A stretch of 64,000 nucleotides of DNA from Rhodococcus_G sp042879035 (GCF_042879035.1 NZ_JBIAOU010000002.1:372001-436000), one strand, 5' to 3'. Positions 30,985 to 40,121 are shown, counted from the stretch's first letter. The notes: generated by a model not told the origin, from the sequence alone. Numbers and translations: made by a program.

Positions 30985-32019
30985 CTAGCGGTAGGCCCCG
31001 GGAGTGGTGCCCGTCCAGCGTTTGAAGGCGCGCCGGAAGGCGCTCGGCTCCGAGAACCCCAGCCGGGTGGACAGTTCGTCGACGGACTCGCCGCGGGCCA
31101 GCCCGGAGATCGCGGTGTCGCGTAGCACCTCCTCGCGCAGCTGGTTCAGCGACGTCCCCTCGTGCCGCAGCAGGCGCCGCAGGTGGGCGGCGCTGATCGA
31201 GAGCATCTCCGCGATGTCCTCGGCGGATGCCGCCCGCATGGCCGCACCCCGTTCGAGGGCCTTGCGGACCTGCGCGGCGGCGGTGCTGTCGTAATCCCGT
31301 TCGGAGAACAGCAGATTCGGCGACTCCCGCAGGTACTCCTCGAGCGTCTCCTCCGTCTGGATGATCGGGGCGCGCAGCACCGCGTTGTCCAGTTCGATCG
31401 CGGCGTGGTCGGCGCCGAAGTGGACTCGGACCCCGAAGATGGCGTCGTACGTGCGGGCCAGCGTCCGGTCCGGCTCGGGGTGGGGCACCCGCACCGCGAC
31501 GAGCTTGACGCGGCGGCCCACCAGCCACGCCGCGAACCTGTGCAGCAGCATCAGGATGAAGTCGATGTGCAACCGGTCGGCCGCGTCGGCGATCTCGGGT
31601 GGCAGCCCGTCACCCCGCCGCAGTTTCTGGATGTGCAGCACCGTGGTCTCGGGTCCGGTGTCGAGGCGCAGCGGCGACAGACCCGGGAACACCCGGATCA
31701 CGTCGGCGAGCCGCTCCAGCGCGCTGCCCAGGTCGGGCCGGTGGATCAGCGTCAGGCACACCACGCGGAACGTGCCCCGCGGCACCGGTGCGGCGCCGAG
31801 GCCGAACAGTTCGTCGTCGGTCAGCCGCCACGCCGCCTGGGTGAACCGGGTCAGCTGTTCGGGGGTGATGGGTCCGGCGCTCTCACCCAGGATCGCCGGG
31901 GAGATGCCGGCCGCGGCCATCGGCGCGGCCATGTCGAAACCGGCGCCCGCGGCCAGAGTGGCCGCACGCCGCACGAAATCCGCAGGCACGGTGCGTCCGC
32001 TCGTCACCTGGTCACCCAC
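30985..32019 (-). CDS. AraC-family regulator (OruR/ArgR2-like)
   Basis: A 344-residue regulator. Residues about 15-215 are the arabinose-binding-like N-terminal domain of the AraC_binding_2 type (FDMAAPMAAAGI, IHRPDLGSALERLADVIRVF, VHFGADHAAIELDNAVLRAPI). Residues about 255-344 are two helix-turn-helix motifs (ASAEDIAEMLSISAAHLRRLL and SVDELSTRLGFSEPSAFRRAFKRWTG). The GTG start is 6 bp after the dapC-like stop, so the two are probably co-transcribed. Effector unknown. Confidence 0.87.
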   Translation of the reverse strand: MGDQVTSGRTVPADFVRRAATLAAGAGFDMAAPMAAAGISPAILGESAGPITPEQLTRFTQAAWRLTDDELFGLGAAPVPRGTFRVVCLTLIHRPDLGSALERLADVIRVFPGLSPLRLDTGPETTVLHIQKLRRGDGLPPEIADAADRLHIDFILMLLHRFAAWLVGRRVKLVAVRVPHPEPDRTLARTYDAIFGVRVHFGADHAAIELDNAVLRAPIIQTEETLEEYLRESPNLLFSERDYDSTAAAQVRKALERGAAMRAASAEDIAEMLSISAAHLRRLLRHEGTSLNQLREEVLRDTAISGLARGESVDELSTRLGFSEPSAFRRAFKRWTGTTPGAYR

Positions 32020-32025
32020 GCACGA

Positions 32026-33210
32026 TCACCACCGCGCCGCCAGGTCGTGCAGCCTTCGCGTCGCCTCGGCCAGCACGTCGTCCCGCTTGCAGAAGGCGAA
32101 GCGCACCAGATGATTCCACGGCTCCTTGTGATCCGCGAACACGCTCACCGGGACGGCGGCGACGCCCACGCGCTCGGGCAGGGCGCGGCAGAACGCCACG
32201 CCGTCGGAGATGCCGAACGGGGAGATGTCGGCGCAGACGAAATACGTTCCGGCGCTGGCCCGCACGCCGAACCCGGCGTCGGCGAGCGCCGAACTCAGAA
32301 GGTCGCGCTTGCGCTGCAGAGCGTTTCGCTGGCCGATCACCCAGTCCTGCTCGTGGCGCAGCGCATGGGCGACGGCGGGCTGGAACGGGGCGCCCGCGAC
32401 GAACGACATGAACTGCTTCGCCGCCCGGACCGCGTCGATCAGCTCGGCGGGACCGCACGCCCAGCCGGTCTTCCATCCGGTGACGGCGAACGTCTTGGCC
32501 GCGCTCGACACCGTCACCGTCCGCTGCGCCATCCCGGGCAGCAGGCCGATCGGGGTGTGGGCGCGGCCGTCGAACAGCAGGTGCTCGTACACCTCGTCGC
32601 TGAGCACCAGCACGTCGTGGCGGACCGCGACCTCGGCGATCGCGGCGAGTTCGGCCGCACTCAGGACTGTGCCGGTCGGATTGTGCGGGGTGTTGACGAC
32701 GATCATCCGGGTGTCCGGACCGACCGTGGCCCGGAGCGCGTCCACGTCGAGGGCGAATCCGTCACCGTCCGCGACGAGCGGCACCGTCCGCCGGATCCCG
32801 CCGGCGAGGGCGACCGCCGCGGCGTACGAGTCGTAGTACGGCTCGATCAGCACCACCTCCTGTCCCGGCTCGACGAGGCCGAGCAGGGTGGCGCTGATCG
32901 CCTCGGTCGCGCCGACCGTCACCAGCACCTCGGTGTCCGGGTCGAAGCCCTGCCCGAACCGCTGCGCGCGGTCGGCGGCGACGGCCTCCCGCAGCACCGG
33001 CATGCCCGGGCCGGGCGGGTACTGGTTGAGCCCGTCGGCGATCGCGGCGCGCGCCACCTCCAGCATCGCGGCGGGGCCGTCGGTGTCCGGGAAGCCCTGC
33101 CCGAGGTTGATCGCGCCGGTGCGGACCGCGAGCGCCGTCATCTCGGCGAAGATGGTCGATGTGAAGGGCTGAAGGCGGGTGACCGTCTGGCAGTGCGGTG
33201 CGGCGGGCAT
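32026..33210 (-). CDS. dapC: PLP-dependent aminotransferase, DapC-like
   Basis: A 394-residue fold-type I aminotransferase. LGQGFPDTDGP at the N-terminus, NQYPPGPG, TVGATEAISA, NTPHNPTG, SDEVYEHLLFDG, the PLP lysine in SSAAKTFAVTGWKTGW, and the C-terminal RFAFCKRDD. Sequence pattern is that of M. tuberculosis Rv0858c, N-succinyldiaminopimelate aminotransferase of lysine/peptidoglycan precursor synthesis. Kynurenine-oxoglutarate transaminase relatives look similar. The ATG at 33210 is used; a GTG two codons earlier is possible and neither has a clear ribosome site. The location next to XPB and Rpf genes supports the Rv0858c orthology. Confidence 0.85.
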   Translation of the reverse strand: MPAAPHCQTVTRLQPFTSTIFAEMTALAVRTGAINLGQGFPDTDGPAAMLEVARAAIADGLNQYPPGPGMPVLREAVAADRAQRFGQGFDPDTEVLVTVGATEAISATLLGLVEPGQEVVLIEPYYDSYAAAVALAGGIRRTVPLVADGDGFALDVDALRATVGPDTRMIVVNTPHNPTGTVLSAAELAAIAEVAVRHDVLVLSDEVYEHLLFDGRAHTPIGLLPGMAQRTVTVSSAAKTFAVTGWKTGWACGPAELIDAVRAAKQFMSFVAGAPFQPAVAHALRHEQDWVIGQRNALQRKRDLLSSALADAGFGVRASAGTYFVCADISPFGISDGVAFCRALPERVGVAAVPVSVFADHKEPWNHLVRFAFCKRDDVLAEATRRLHDLAARW

Positions 33211-33330
33211 CGTCACAGCTTATCGAGCGTGCACGGGCGGGCGGCGCGCCCACTGTCACGTTCGCGGGCCCCATCTCGTCCAGTGTGTGAGGGTGGTTCC
33301 ACGCCGCCCCGGCGACAGGAGGATGCCGTC

Positions 33331-33915
33331 ATGACCCGTATCACCCCACTCGCCCCGGAGCAGGCCGGGCCGCTCGTCCGTCTCGCGTACCGCTTCGCGG
33401 GCCGCCGGTTCGGTGGGGTCCCCGAACCGTTCACCGTGCTCGCGCACCACCGCAAGCTGTTCGCGACGTCCGCGGTGGCGGAACTGTCCGCGCAGAAGGC
33501 GTCGACGGTGCTGCCCGCCGCCGTCCGGGACATCGCCGTGTACCGCGTCGCGTACACCATCGGCTGCTCGTGGTGCGTCGACTTCGGGTCGATGATGATG
33601 AGGCTCGAAGGCCTCGACATCGACCGGCTGCGCGACATCGACGAGTACCGCACGTCGCCGCGCTACAGCGACGACGAACGCGCAGCCATCGACTACGCCG
33701 ACGCGATGACCACCACCCCCACCACCGTCACCGACGAGCAGGTCGCGGACCTCGAGCGCCGATTCGGCAAGGCCGGGGTGGTGGAACTGACCTACCAGAT
33801 CGCCCTGGAGAACCAGCGGTCCCGGATGAACTCGGCTCTCGGCATCGTCGACCAGGGGTTCAGCACCGATTCGTGCCGGGTTCCGTGGGCGGACGCGTCC
33901 GACTCGCGGTCCTGA
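33331..33915 (+). CDS. Carboxymuconolactone decarboxylase-family protein
   Basis: A 194-residue AhpD/CMD-like protein. The catalytic-type CxxC is CSWCVDFGSMMM with the upstream VYRVAYTIG helix and downstream YSDDERAAIDYADAMTTTP. Such proteins have alkylhydroperoxidase or decarboxylase-type activity. The start is the ATG with AGGAGG 8 nt upstream. Its end overlaps the convergent ECF sigma factor gene by 56 bp. CMD-like genes are the classical neighbours and targets of ECF41 sigma factors, which supports pairing these two. Confidence 0.88.
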   Translation: MTRITPLAPEQAGPLVRLAYRFAGRRFGGVPEPFTVLAHHRKLFATSAVAELSAQKASTVLPAAVRDIAVYRVAYTIGCSWCVDFGSMMMRLEGLDIDRLRDIDEYRTSPRYSDDERAAIDYADAMTTTPTTVTDEQVADLERRFGKAGVVELTYQIALENQRSRMNSALGIVDQGFSTDSCRVPWADASDSRS

Positions 33916-34477
33916 CGCCGCCCGGCCACACCCGACCGAGGGCGCCGTCGCGGTCGCCGGCCGGCGGCGGCACGTCCGCCGCCGCGGCCGCCCGTCGTGC
34001 CCGCGAGGCGAGCTGTCTGGATCCGGCGACCGACGTCCCGAGTACGGCCGCGATCTCGGCGAACGGCACGCCGAAACCGTCGTGCAGCACGAAGGCGGTC
34101 CGCTGGTCCGGCCCGAGAGCGTCGAGCACGATCGTCGCGGCGAGCCGGGCCTCCTCGTCGTGCACCACCGCGTCCAGGGGGTCGACCGGCGCCGAGCCGG
34201 CCAGCGGTGCCGTGATCGGCTCCGGAATCCTATGGCCGACACAGCTTTCCCGGCGAACCGCGGCGCTGCGCAGGTGGTCGAGGCAGATCCGCCCGACGAC
34301 GGTGGTCAGCCAGGCACGCAGGTTCACGATCGTGTCGGCGTCGGATTCCCGCAGTCGCAGCCACGCTTCCTGCACGGCGTCCTCCGCGTCCGCGACCGAC
34401 CCGGTCAGGCGGTAGCCAACGGACAGCAAATGCCTGCGCTGCGCTTCGAACTCGCCGGCGAGCACGGATTCGGGCAC
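33860..34477 (-). CDS. ECF41/SigJ-like sigma factor, C-terminal SnoaL domain missing
   Basis: A 205-residue extracytoplasmic function sigma factor. Sigma-2 region: FEAQRRHLLSVGYRLTGSVADAEDAVQEAWLRL; sigma-4 region: LGPDQRTAFVLHDGFGVPFAEIAAVLGTSVAGSRQLASRARR. ECF41 and SigJ proteins are about 290-330 residues with a C-terminal SnoaL-like domain that modulates activity. Here the sequence stops about 30 residues after sigma-4, with unrelated residues (GVRTASRTRPPTEPGTNRC) read antisense to the CMD gene. I use the GTG at 34477. It is either a deletion product with altered control or a decayed gene. Confidence 0.8.
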   Translation of the reverse strand: MPESVLAGEFEAQRRHLLSVGYRLTGSVADAEDAVQEAWLRLRESDADTIVNLRAWLTTVVGRICLDHLRSAAVRRESCVGHRIPEPITAPLAGSAPVDPLDAVVHDEEARLAATIVLDALGPDQRTAFVLHDGFGVPFAEIAAVLGTSVAGSRQLASRARRAAAAADVPPPAGDRDGALGRVWPGGVRTASRTRPPTEPGTNRC

Positions 34478-34595
34478 GATCCCGATCCTACGCGGCCGAC
34501 CAGAGATAAAATCTGCCCTGCACCTAATCATTGCCCCTGGGGGTAGGGGAAACCGTACTGTGTGCCCAGACCACAGACGCCCAGGGAGTTGCGCC

Positions 34596-34625
34596 ATGTT
34601 CGAGTGTTGTATTCGAGTCCGCTGA
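34596..34625 (+). promoter_or_regulatory. Cysteine leader peptide (attenuator ORF) upstream of the sulfur operon
   Basis: ATG to TGA encodes MFECCIRVR with two consecutive cysteine codons at 34605-34610. It has GGGAG 8 nt upstream and lies 118 bp before the ABC transporter operon. Short uORFs with tandem Cys codons are known in mycobacteria as cysteine-responsive attenuators of sulfur genes. Here translation through the Cys codons would report cysteine supply to an organosulfur uptake operon. No other frame in the leader fits better. Confidence 0.72.
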
Positions 34626-34743
34626 CCGAATCGCTCTGACGCACCACACTTCACACGCTCCGCCGCACCTTCGTGAGAACGCGGGATGCCGGAGCGCCCT
34701 CTTCCCGTCGCCCGGCGGGCCTCACACCTGTAGGAACCCCTCA

Positions 34744-35820
34744 ATGATTCGTCCACGTCTCACGCGGACCCTCGCGGCAGCCGCCGCTCTGCTCGCCCTC
34801 ACCGGACTCGCCACCGCGTGCTCCGACTCGGAGTCGTCGACCGCGACCACGGCCGACGGAAAGACCGTCCTCCGGTACGAGGGCAGCGCCGGTCAGGTCA
34901 GCTTCCCCGAGCTGGCCGCCGACCTCGGCTACTTCGACAAGGTCGAACTGAACTGGGTCGGAGACAACACCAGCGGACCGCAGTCCATCCAGAACACGGC
35001 CACCGGCCAGACCGACTTCGGTGGCGCGTTCAACGGCGCGGTACTCAAGCTCGCCGCCGCGAAGTCGCCCGTCACGTCGGTGATCGGCTACTACGGCTCC
35101 GACAAGGAGACCTTCAGCGGCTACTACGTGCTCGACGGCAGCCCGATCCGGACCGCACGCGACCTGATCGGCAAGAAGGTCGGCATGAACACCCTTGGCG
35201 CACACCACGAATTCGTGGTTCGGGAGTGGCTGGCCCGGGAAGGTCTGACGCCCGACGAGATCAAGCAGGTCGAGCTCATCGTCGTTCCGCCCGTCAACAC
35301 CGAATCGGCACTTCGGCAGGGGCAGATCGACGTCGGCACCCTCAACGGCGTGTTCCGCGACAAGGCCATCGAGCGTGGCGACCTCCGCGCACTGTTCACC
35401 GACGAGTCGCTCTTCGGCAGCTTCACCTACGGCACGTACCTGATGCGAGACGACTTCATCGCCGACAACAAGGACGCCGTCGCCGACTTCGTGCAGGGCA
35501 CGGCACGGGCCATCCGCTGGACCCAGACGACGCCGCGCGACGAGGTGATCGCCAAGTTCAAGGAGATCATCACCGAACGCGGCCGCAACGAGAACACCGA
35601 CCTCGCCGGCTACTGGAAGTCGCCCGGCGTGGCGGGCCCGGGCGGCGTCATCGCCGAGCAGGAGATCCAGATCTGGATCGACTGGCTGGTCCGCAACGGC
35701 GAACTCGAGAAGGGCGCGCTGAAGACCTCCGACGTCTACACCAACGAGTTCAACCCGTACTTCAACGGAACCTACCCGCCGGAGAGCGGCGCCGACGGCC
35801 AAGCGCTCGCGGCGAAGTGA
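34744..35820 (+). CDS. ABC transporter substrate-binding lipoprotein, SsuA/TauA-like
   Basis: A 358-residue lipoprotein. A signal peptide (LTRTLAAAAALLALTGLATAC) ends at lipobox Cys26, anchoring it outside the membrane. The mature part is a type II periplasmic-binding fold of the aliphatic sulfonate/taurine/nitrate class: GYFDKVELNWVG, VGMNTLGAHHEFVVREWLAREG, and a C-terminal NPYFNGTYPP. It should bind an organosulfur compound such as a sulfonate; the exact ligand is unknown. First gene of a four-gene unit (SBP, ATPase, permease, monooxygenase) behind a Cys-codon leader peptide. Confidence 0.88.
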   Translation: MIRPRLTRTLAAAAALLALTGLATACSDSESSTATTADGKTVLRYEGSAGQVSFPELAADLGYFDKVELNWVGDNTSGPQSIQNTATGQTDFGGAFNGAVLKLAAAKSPVTSVIGYYGSDKETFSGYYVLDGSPIRTARDLIGKKVGMNTLGAHHEFVVREWLAREGLTPDEIKQVELIVVPPVNTESALRQGQIDVGTLNGVFRDKAIERGDLRALFTDESLFGSFTYGTYLMRDDFIADNKDAVADFVQGTARAIRWTQTTPRDEVIAKFKEIITERGRNENTDLAGYWKSPGVAGPGGVIAEQEIQIWIDWLVRNGELEKGALKTSDVYTNEFNPYFNGTYPPESGADGQALAAK

Positions 35821-35831
35821 GAGGAGGCACG

Positions 35832-36641
35832 ATGAGCACCAGCCCCAAGCTCCGGCTCGAGCACGTCACGAAACAGTTCGACGTGCGTGGGTCCAAGGAG
35901 AAGTTCACCGCGATCGCGGACATCGACATCGAGGTCGCCGACGGGGAGTTCCTCGTCCTCGTCGGCCCCAGCGGCTGCGGCAAGTCCACGCTGCTCGACC
36001 TTCTCGGCGGTCTCACCACCCCGACGTCGGGCCGGATCCTGCTCGACGGCCGGCCGATCAGCGGCCCCGGCCTGGACCGCGGCATCGTCTTCCAGCAGTA
36101 CGCACTGCTGCCGTGGCGCACCGCGCGGCACAACATCGAGTTCGGGCTCGAGGCGAAGGGTCTGCCCCGGGCCGAACGGCGCGAGCGCGCCGAGCACTAC
36201 CTGGAACTGGTGGGGCTGAAGGGATTCGGTGACCGATTCCCGCACGAGCTGTCCGGCGGCATGAAGCAGCGCGTCGCCATCGCCCGCAGCCTCGCGTTCG
36301 ACCCCGAGGTCCTGCTGATGGACGAGCCGTTCGCCGCACTCGACGCCCAGACCCGCGAATCCCTGCAGGACGAGTTGCTGCGGATCTGGAAGGCGACCGG
36401 CAAGACCATCCTGTTCATCACCCACGGTATCGACGAGGCGATCTACCTCGGGCAGCGCGTCGCGGTGCTCACCTCGCGGCCCGGTCGCGTGAAGGCGTTC
36501 GTGGACATCGACATCGACCGCTCCGCCGTCGACGTCCGCTCCGACGAGCAGTTCCGCCACTACCGGCACCACATCTGGACCCTGCTGCACGACGAGGTGG
36601 AGCGCGCCCAGGTGATCGAGAAGGAGACGACCCATGTCTAG
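35832..36641 (+). CDS. ABC transporter ATPase, SsuB/TauB-like
   Basis: A 269-residue nucleotide-binding subunit. Walker A GPSGCGKST (about 45-53), Q-loop FQQYALLPW, signature LSGGMKQR, Walker B LLMDEPFAALD and H-loop ITHGIDEA. Sequence type is SsuB/TauB/NrtD. The ATG has GAGGAGGC 3 nt upstream. It overlaps the permease start by 8 bp, so translation is coupled. It powers uptake of the compound captured by the preceding lipoprotein. Confidence 0.92.
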   Translation: MSTSPKLRLEHVTKQFDVRGSKEKFTAIADIDIEVADGEFLVLVGPSGCGKSTLLDLLGGLTTPTSGRILLDGRPISGPGLDRGIVFQQYALLPWRTARHNIEFGLEAKGLPRAERRERAEHYLELVGLKGFGDRFPHELSGGMKQRVAIARSLAFDPEVLLMDEPFAALDAQTRESLQDELLRIWKATGKTILFITHGIDEAIYLGQRVAVLTSRPGRVKAFVDIDIDRSAVDVRSDEQFRHYRHHIWTLLHDEVERAQVIEKETTHV

Positions 36642-37488
36642 TGCGCTGGCGAGCCCCGAAACGCCGATCGTCGCCCCGGAAACAACCAGCGCACCAACAG
36701 TTTCCGAGAGTGGTCCCGGGCTGGGTTCCCGGATCGCGGCGACGGTGGTGCGGGTCCTCAAGCCGTCCCTGGCGATCATCGCGCTCCTCGCGATCTGGGA
36801 ACTGGCGCCGCGGTTCGGCCTCGTCGACGAGGTGTTCCTGCCACCGTTCAGCACCGTCTTCGGTGCGTTCGTCGACCTCGCGCAGAGCGGCGAACTGTGG
36901 GAGCACGTGTCCGCGAGCCTGTCCCGTGCGCTGACCGGCTTCTCCGTGGCCGTGGTGATCGCGATCCCGCTCGGCATCGCCATCGCCTGGTACCGGCCCG
37001 TGGCCGAGTTCCTCAACCCGGTACTGGAGCTGTTCCGGAACACGGCCGCCCTGGCGCTGCTGCCGGTGTTCGTGCTGATCCTCGGCATCGGTGAGGAGTC
37101 GAAGGTGGCCCTGGTCATCTACGCGTGCACCTTCCCGATTCTCCTCAACACGATCTCCGGTGTGCGCACGGTCGACCCGTTGCTGATCAAGTCGGCCTCG
37201 TCGCTCGGCCTGCCCCCGATCCGACTGTTCCAGAAGGTGGTGCTGCCGGCCGCCGTTCCGACGATCTTCACCGGCATCCGGATGGCCGCGGCGTCATCCA
37301 TCCTGGTGCTCATCGCCGCCGAGATGGTCGGTGCCAAGGCCGGTCTCGGCTACCTGATCACCTCGTCGCAGCTGAACTTCCAGATCCCCAACATGTACGC
37401 CGGGATCGTCGCGATCGCGCTGCTCGGCCTGTTCCTGAACGCAGTCCTCGTCCTCGTCGAACGCCGGCTGTCCCGCTGGCGTGCGTGA
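36634..37488 (+). CDS. ABC transporter permease, SsuC/TauC-like
   Basis: A 284-residue integral membrane protein with about six helices. After a 35-residue Thr/Ser-rich N-terminus the first helix is PSLAIIALLAIWELAPRFG, and the EAA-type coupling loop is ASSLGLPPIRLFQKVVLPAAVP. Sequence belongs to the binding-protein-dependent sulfonate/nitrate permeases. Overlaps the ATPase by 8 bp and is followed 28 bp later by the flavin monooxygenase gene. Confidence 0.92.
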   Translation: MSSALASPETPIVAPETTSAPTVSESGPGLGSRIAATVVRVLKPSLAIIALLAIWELAPRFGLVDEVFLPPFSTVFGAFVDLAQSGELWEHVSASLSRALTGFSVAVVIAIPLGIAIAWYRPVAEFLNPVLELFRNTAALALLPVFVLILGIGEESKVALVIYACTFPILLNTISGVRTVDPLLIKSASSLGLPPIRLFQKVVLPAAVPTIFTGIRMAAASSILVLIAAEMVGAKAGLGYLITSSQLNFQIPNMYAGIVAIALLGLFLNAVLVLVERRLSRWRA

Positions 37489-37516
37489 GGCGAGAAGGCA
37501 CTCGAAAGGTAAACCA

Positions 37517-38866
37517 ATGGCACAGTCTGCCAAGCAATTCCATCTCAACGCCTTCCTCATGGGGGTCGGGCACCACGAGGCGGCGTGGCGCCACCCGCGC
37601 ACCGACGCGCAGCGGGTCCTCGACGTCGCGCACTTCCAGGAGCTCGCGCGGATCGCCGAACGTGGCAAGCTGGACTCGGTCTTCTTCGCCGACGCCCTCG
37701 CGGTCGGACCGCGGATCAAGCACAACTCACAGGCGATCTTCGAGCCGGTGACCCTGCTGTCCGCGATCGCGGTCGCCACCGAACGGGTCGGTCTCATCGC
37801 GACGGCATCGACGAGTTACGGCGACCCGTACAGCCTGGCCCGCAAGTTCGCGTCCCTCGACCACATCAGCCGGGGCCGGGCCGGGTGGAACATCGTCACC
37901 TCGGCCGGGGCCGACGAGGCCGCGAACTTCGGGGTCGACGGCATCCCCGCGCACCACGGACGTTACGAACGCGCCGAGGAGTTCGTCGACGTTGCCCTCG
38001 CGCTGTGGGACAGCTGGGAGGACGGCGCCGTCGTCCTCGACGAGGAGACCGGCACCTTCGCCGATCCGGACCGGGTGCACACCGTCGGCCACGAGGGACG
38101 GCGGTTCCGGGTGCAGGGCCCGCTGAACTCGCCGCGGTCGGTGCAGGGACGTCCGCTGCTCGTCCAGGCCGGATCGTCCGAGAGCGGAAAGGAATTCGCT
38201 GCGCGGCACGCGGAGGCGGTGTTCACCGCTCAGCGCACCCTCGAGCAGGGGCAGGAGTTCTATCGTGACCTCAAGGCGCGGGTCGTGCGGCACGGCCGCA
38301 ACGCCGACGACCTCAAGGTGCTGCCGGGCATCGTGCCCTACATCGCGGACACCAAGGAGGAGGCCGAGGAACTGGAACGGTCCTTCACCGACCTGATCTC
38401 GCCGGAGTACTCGCTGCGGCAGCTGTCCACCATGCTCGGCGTCGACCTCACCGAGCACGCCCTCGACGCCCCGCTGCCGCCGCTGCCCACCCTGGACGAG
38501 ATCCAGGGCAACAAGAGCCGTTACCAGCTGGTCAAGGATCTGGCCGCGGACGGCGACCTGACCGTGCGTCAGCTGATCGGGTTGCTCGGCGGCGGTCGCG
38601 GGCACCGGACGTTCGCGGGCACACCGGAGCAGATCGCGGACGAACTGCAGACCTGGTTCGAGCAGGGCGCCGCCGACGGATTCAACATCATGCCGCCGTA
38701 CCTGCCGGGCGGGCTGGACGACTTCGTCGACCGCGTCGTCCCGATCCTGCAGGAGCGTGGGCTGTTCCGCACCGAGTACACTGCCTCGACGCTGCGTGGG
38801 CACTACGGGCTGGGCGACCCGGGCAACCGCTTCGCCGCCCATACCGCGGCTGCCGTCACCGCGTGA
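37517..38866 (+). CDS. LLM-class flavin monooxygenase (NtaA/SnaA/DmoA type)
   Basis: A 449-residue luciferase-like monooxygenase of the FMNH2-dependent NtaA/SnaA/DszA/DmoA subgroup. Markers: FHLNAFLMGVGHHEAAWR at the N-terminus, RGKLDSVFFADAL, STSYGDPYSLARKFASLDH, SRGRAGWNIVTSA, LLVQAGSSESGKEFAARHAE and GFNIMPPYLPGG. Enzymes here oxygenate aminocarboxylates, dibenzothiophene sulfones or dimethyl sulfide. Being the last gene of a sulfonate-type uptake operon, C-S bond cleavage of an imported organosulfur compound is the most economical inference. A close paralogue lies at 48287. Its stop overlaps the MFS gene by 4 bp. Confidence 0.88.
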   Translation: MAQSAKQFHLNAFLMGVGHHEAAWRHPRTDAQRVLDVAHFQELARIAERGKLDSVFFADALAVGPRIKHNSQAIFEPVTLLSAIAVATERVGLIATASTSYGDPYSLARKFASLDHISRGRAGWNIVTSAGADEAANFGVDGIPAHHGRYERAEEFVDVALALWDSWEDGAVVLDEETGTFADPDRVHTVGHEGRRFRVQGPLNSPRSVQGRPLLVQAGSSESGKEFAARHAEAVFTAQRTLEQGQEFYRDLKARVVRHGRNADDLKVLPGIVPYIADTKEEAEELERSFTDLISPEYSLRQLSTMLGVDLTEHALDAPLPPLPTLDEIQGNKSRYQLVKDLAADGDLTVRQLIGLLGGGRGHRTFAGTPEQIADELQTWFEQGAADGFNIMPPYLPGGLDDFVDRVVPILQERGLFRTEYTASTLRGHYGLGDPGNRFAAHTAAAVTA

Positions 38867-40110
38867 CGACGGCACACAACCTGCGGCCACTGATCACGAC
38901 GGTCTTCGTTCCGTCCGCGATCTTCGGCATCGGCCAGGGCGCCGGCGCACCGGTCATCGCGCTGCTCGCGCGGGATCTCGGTGCGTCGGTGCCGGTCGCG
39001 GGCGTGATCGTCGCGCTGGTCGGTCTCGGCGCGGTGCTCGGAGACCTCCCCGCGGGCCGGATCGTCGCCACGTTCGGCGAACGCCGCGCGATCATCGGGG
39101 GCAGCACACTCGGCGCGATCGGTGTCCTGCTGTCTCTGCTCGCGTGGAACCCGATCGCGTTGGCGGTCGGGGCCGTGCTCACCGGATTCTCCACCGCCGT
39201 CTGGGGATTGGCGCGCCAGAGCTATCTCGCCGAGGTCGTGCCCATCGGGATGCGGGCGCGCGCGATGGCGACATTCGCGCTGATGTGGCGACTGGGGTTC
39301 TTCGTCGGCCCGTTCCTCGGCGCCGCGGTCATCGTCGCGTTCGGGATCCGCGGCGGGTTCGCCATCCAGCTCGTCGGCGTCGTGCTCTCCGGCGCACTCA
39401 TGGCGCGGGTGCCCGACCCGCCCCGGGAGTCCGGGGCCGCAGTGCCGACGGTGACGACGTTGCCGCAGATCCTCCGCCGACACCGCAGGCTCCTGTCCAC
39501 ACTCGGCACGGGCTCGCTGCTCATGGGCGCCGCACGCGCGTCCCGGGAGGCCGTGCTGCCGCTGTGGGCGGACCACATCGGGGTCGACGCGGCCGCGGTG
39601 TCGGTGCTGTTCGGCATCGGCGCGGCCGTCGACCTGCTGTGCTCCTATCCCGCCGGGTACCTGATGGACCGCTACGGACGGCGGTTCATCGCCGTCCCGT
39701 CGCTCGTGGTGATCGGTGTGGCGTTCGTGCTGCTGCCGTTCGCGCGTGATCTCGTCACCCTCGGCGCGATCTCGATCCTCCTCGGGATCGGCAACGGGCT
39801 GGGGAACGGCGTGATCATGACCCTCGGCGCGGACGTGGCACCCCCTGCGACCCGAGCCGAGTTCCTCGCGGCCTGGCGGCTGACCCACGACACCGGAATG
39901 TTCACCGGGCCGCTCGCGGTCGGGGCACTCGCCGCGGTGGTGCCCCTCGGTCTGGCCGTCGTGGGCATCGGGTTGGTCTCGGGCGCCGGCGCGGCCGTGA
40001 TGTACCGGTACATCCCCGTCTACTCCCCGTGGCCGCGTCCACCTGTGCAGGAGGACGTGGCGCGGGAGGCGGTGCCGCCGAACGCTGCTGCCGTCCCCGA
40101 ACCTCGGTAG
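38863..40110 (+). CDS. MFS transporter
   Basis: A 415-residue major facilitator with about 12 helices. Motif A is LPAGRIVATFGERRAI after TM2 and a second copy is YPAGYLMDRYGRRF in the C-terminal half. The GTG start overlaps the monooxygenase stop (GTGA), so it is translationally coupled to the sulfur operon. It may export a waste product or a toxic intermediate, or import substrate. The C-terminus ends in a hydrophilic tail. Confidence 0.87.
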   Translation: MTTAHNLRPLITTVFVPSAIFGIGQGAGAPVIALLARDLGASVPVAGVIVALVGLGAVLGDLPAGRIVATFGERRAIIGGSTLGAIGVLLSLLAWNPIALAVGAVLTGFSTAVWGLARQSYLAEVVPIGMRARAMATFALMWRLGFFVGPFLGAAVIVAFGIRGGFAIQLVGVVLSGALMARVPDPPRESGAAVPTVTTLPQILRRHRRLLSTLGTGSLLMGAARASREAVLPLWADHIGVDAAAVSVLFGIGAAVDLLCSYPAGYLMDRYGRRFIAVPSLVVIGVAFVLLPFARDLVTLGAISILLGIGNGLGNGVIMTLGADVAPPATRAEFLAAWRLTHDTGMFTGPLAVGALAAVVPLGLAVVGIGLVSGAGAAVMYRYIPVYSPWPRPPVQEDVAREAVPPNAAAVPEPR

Positions 40111-40121
40111 AGTTCGGACTC

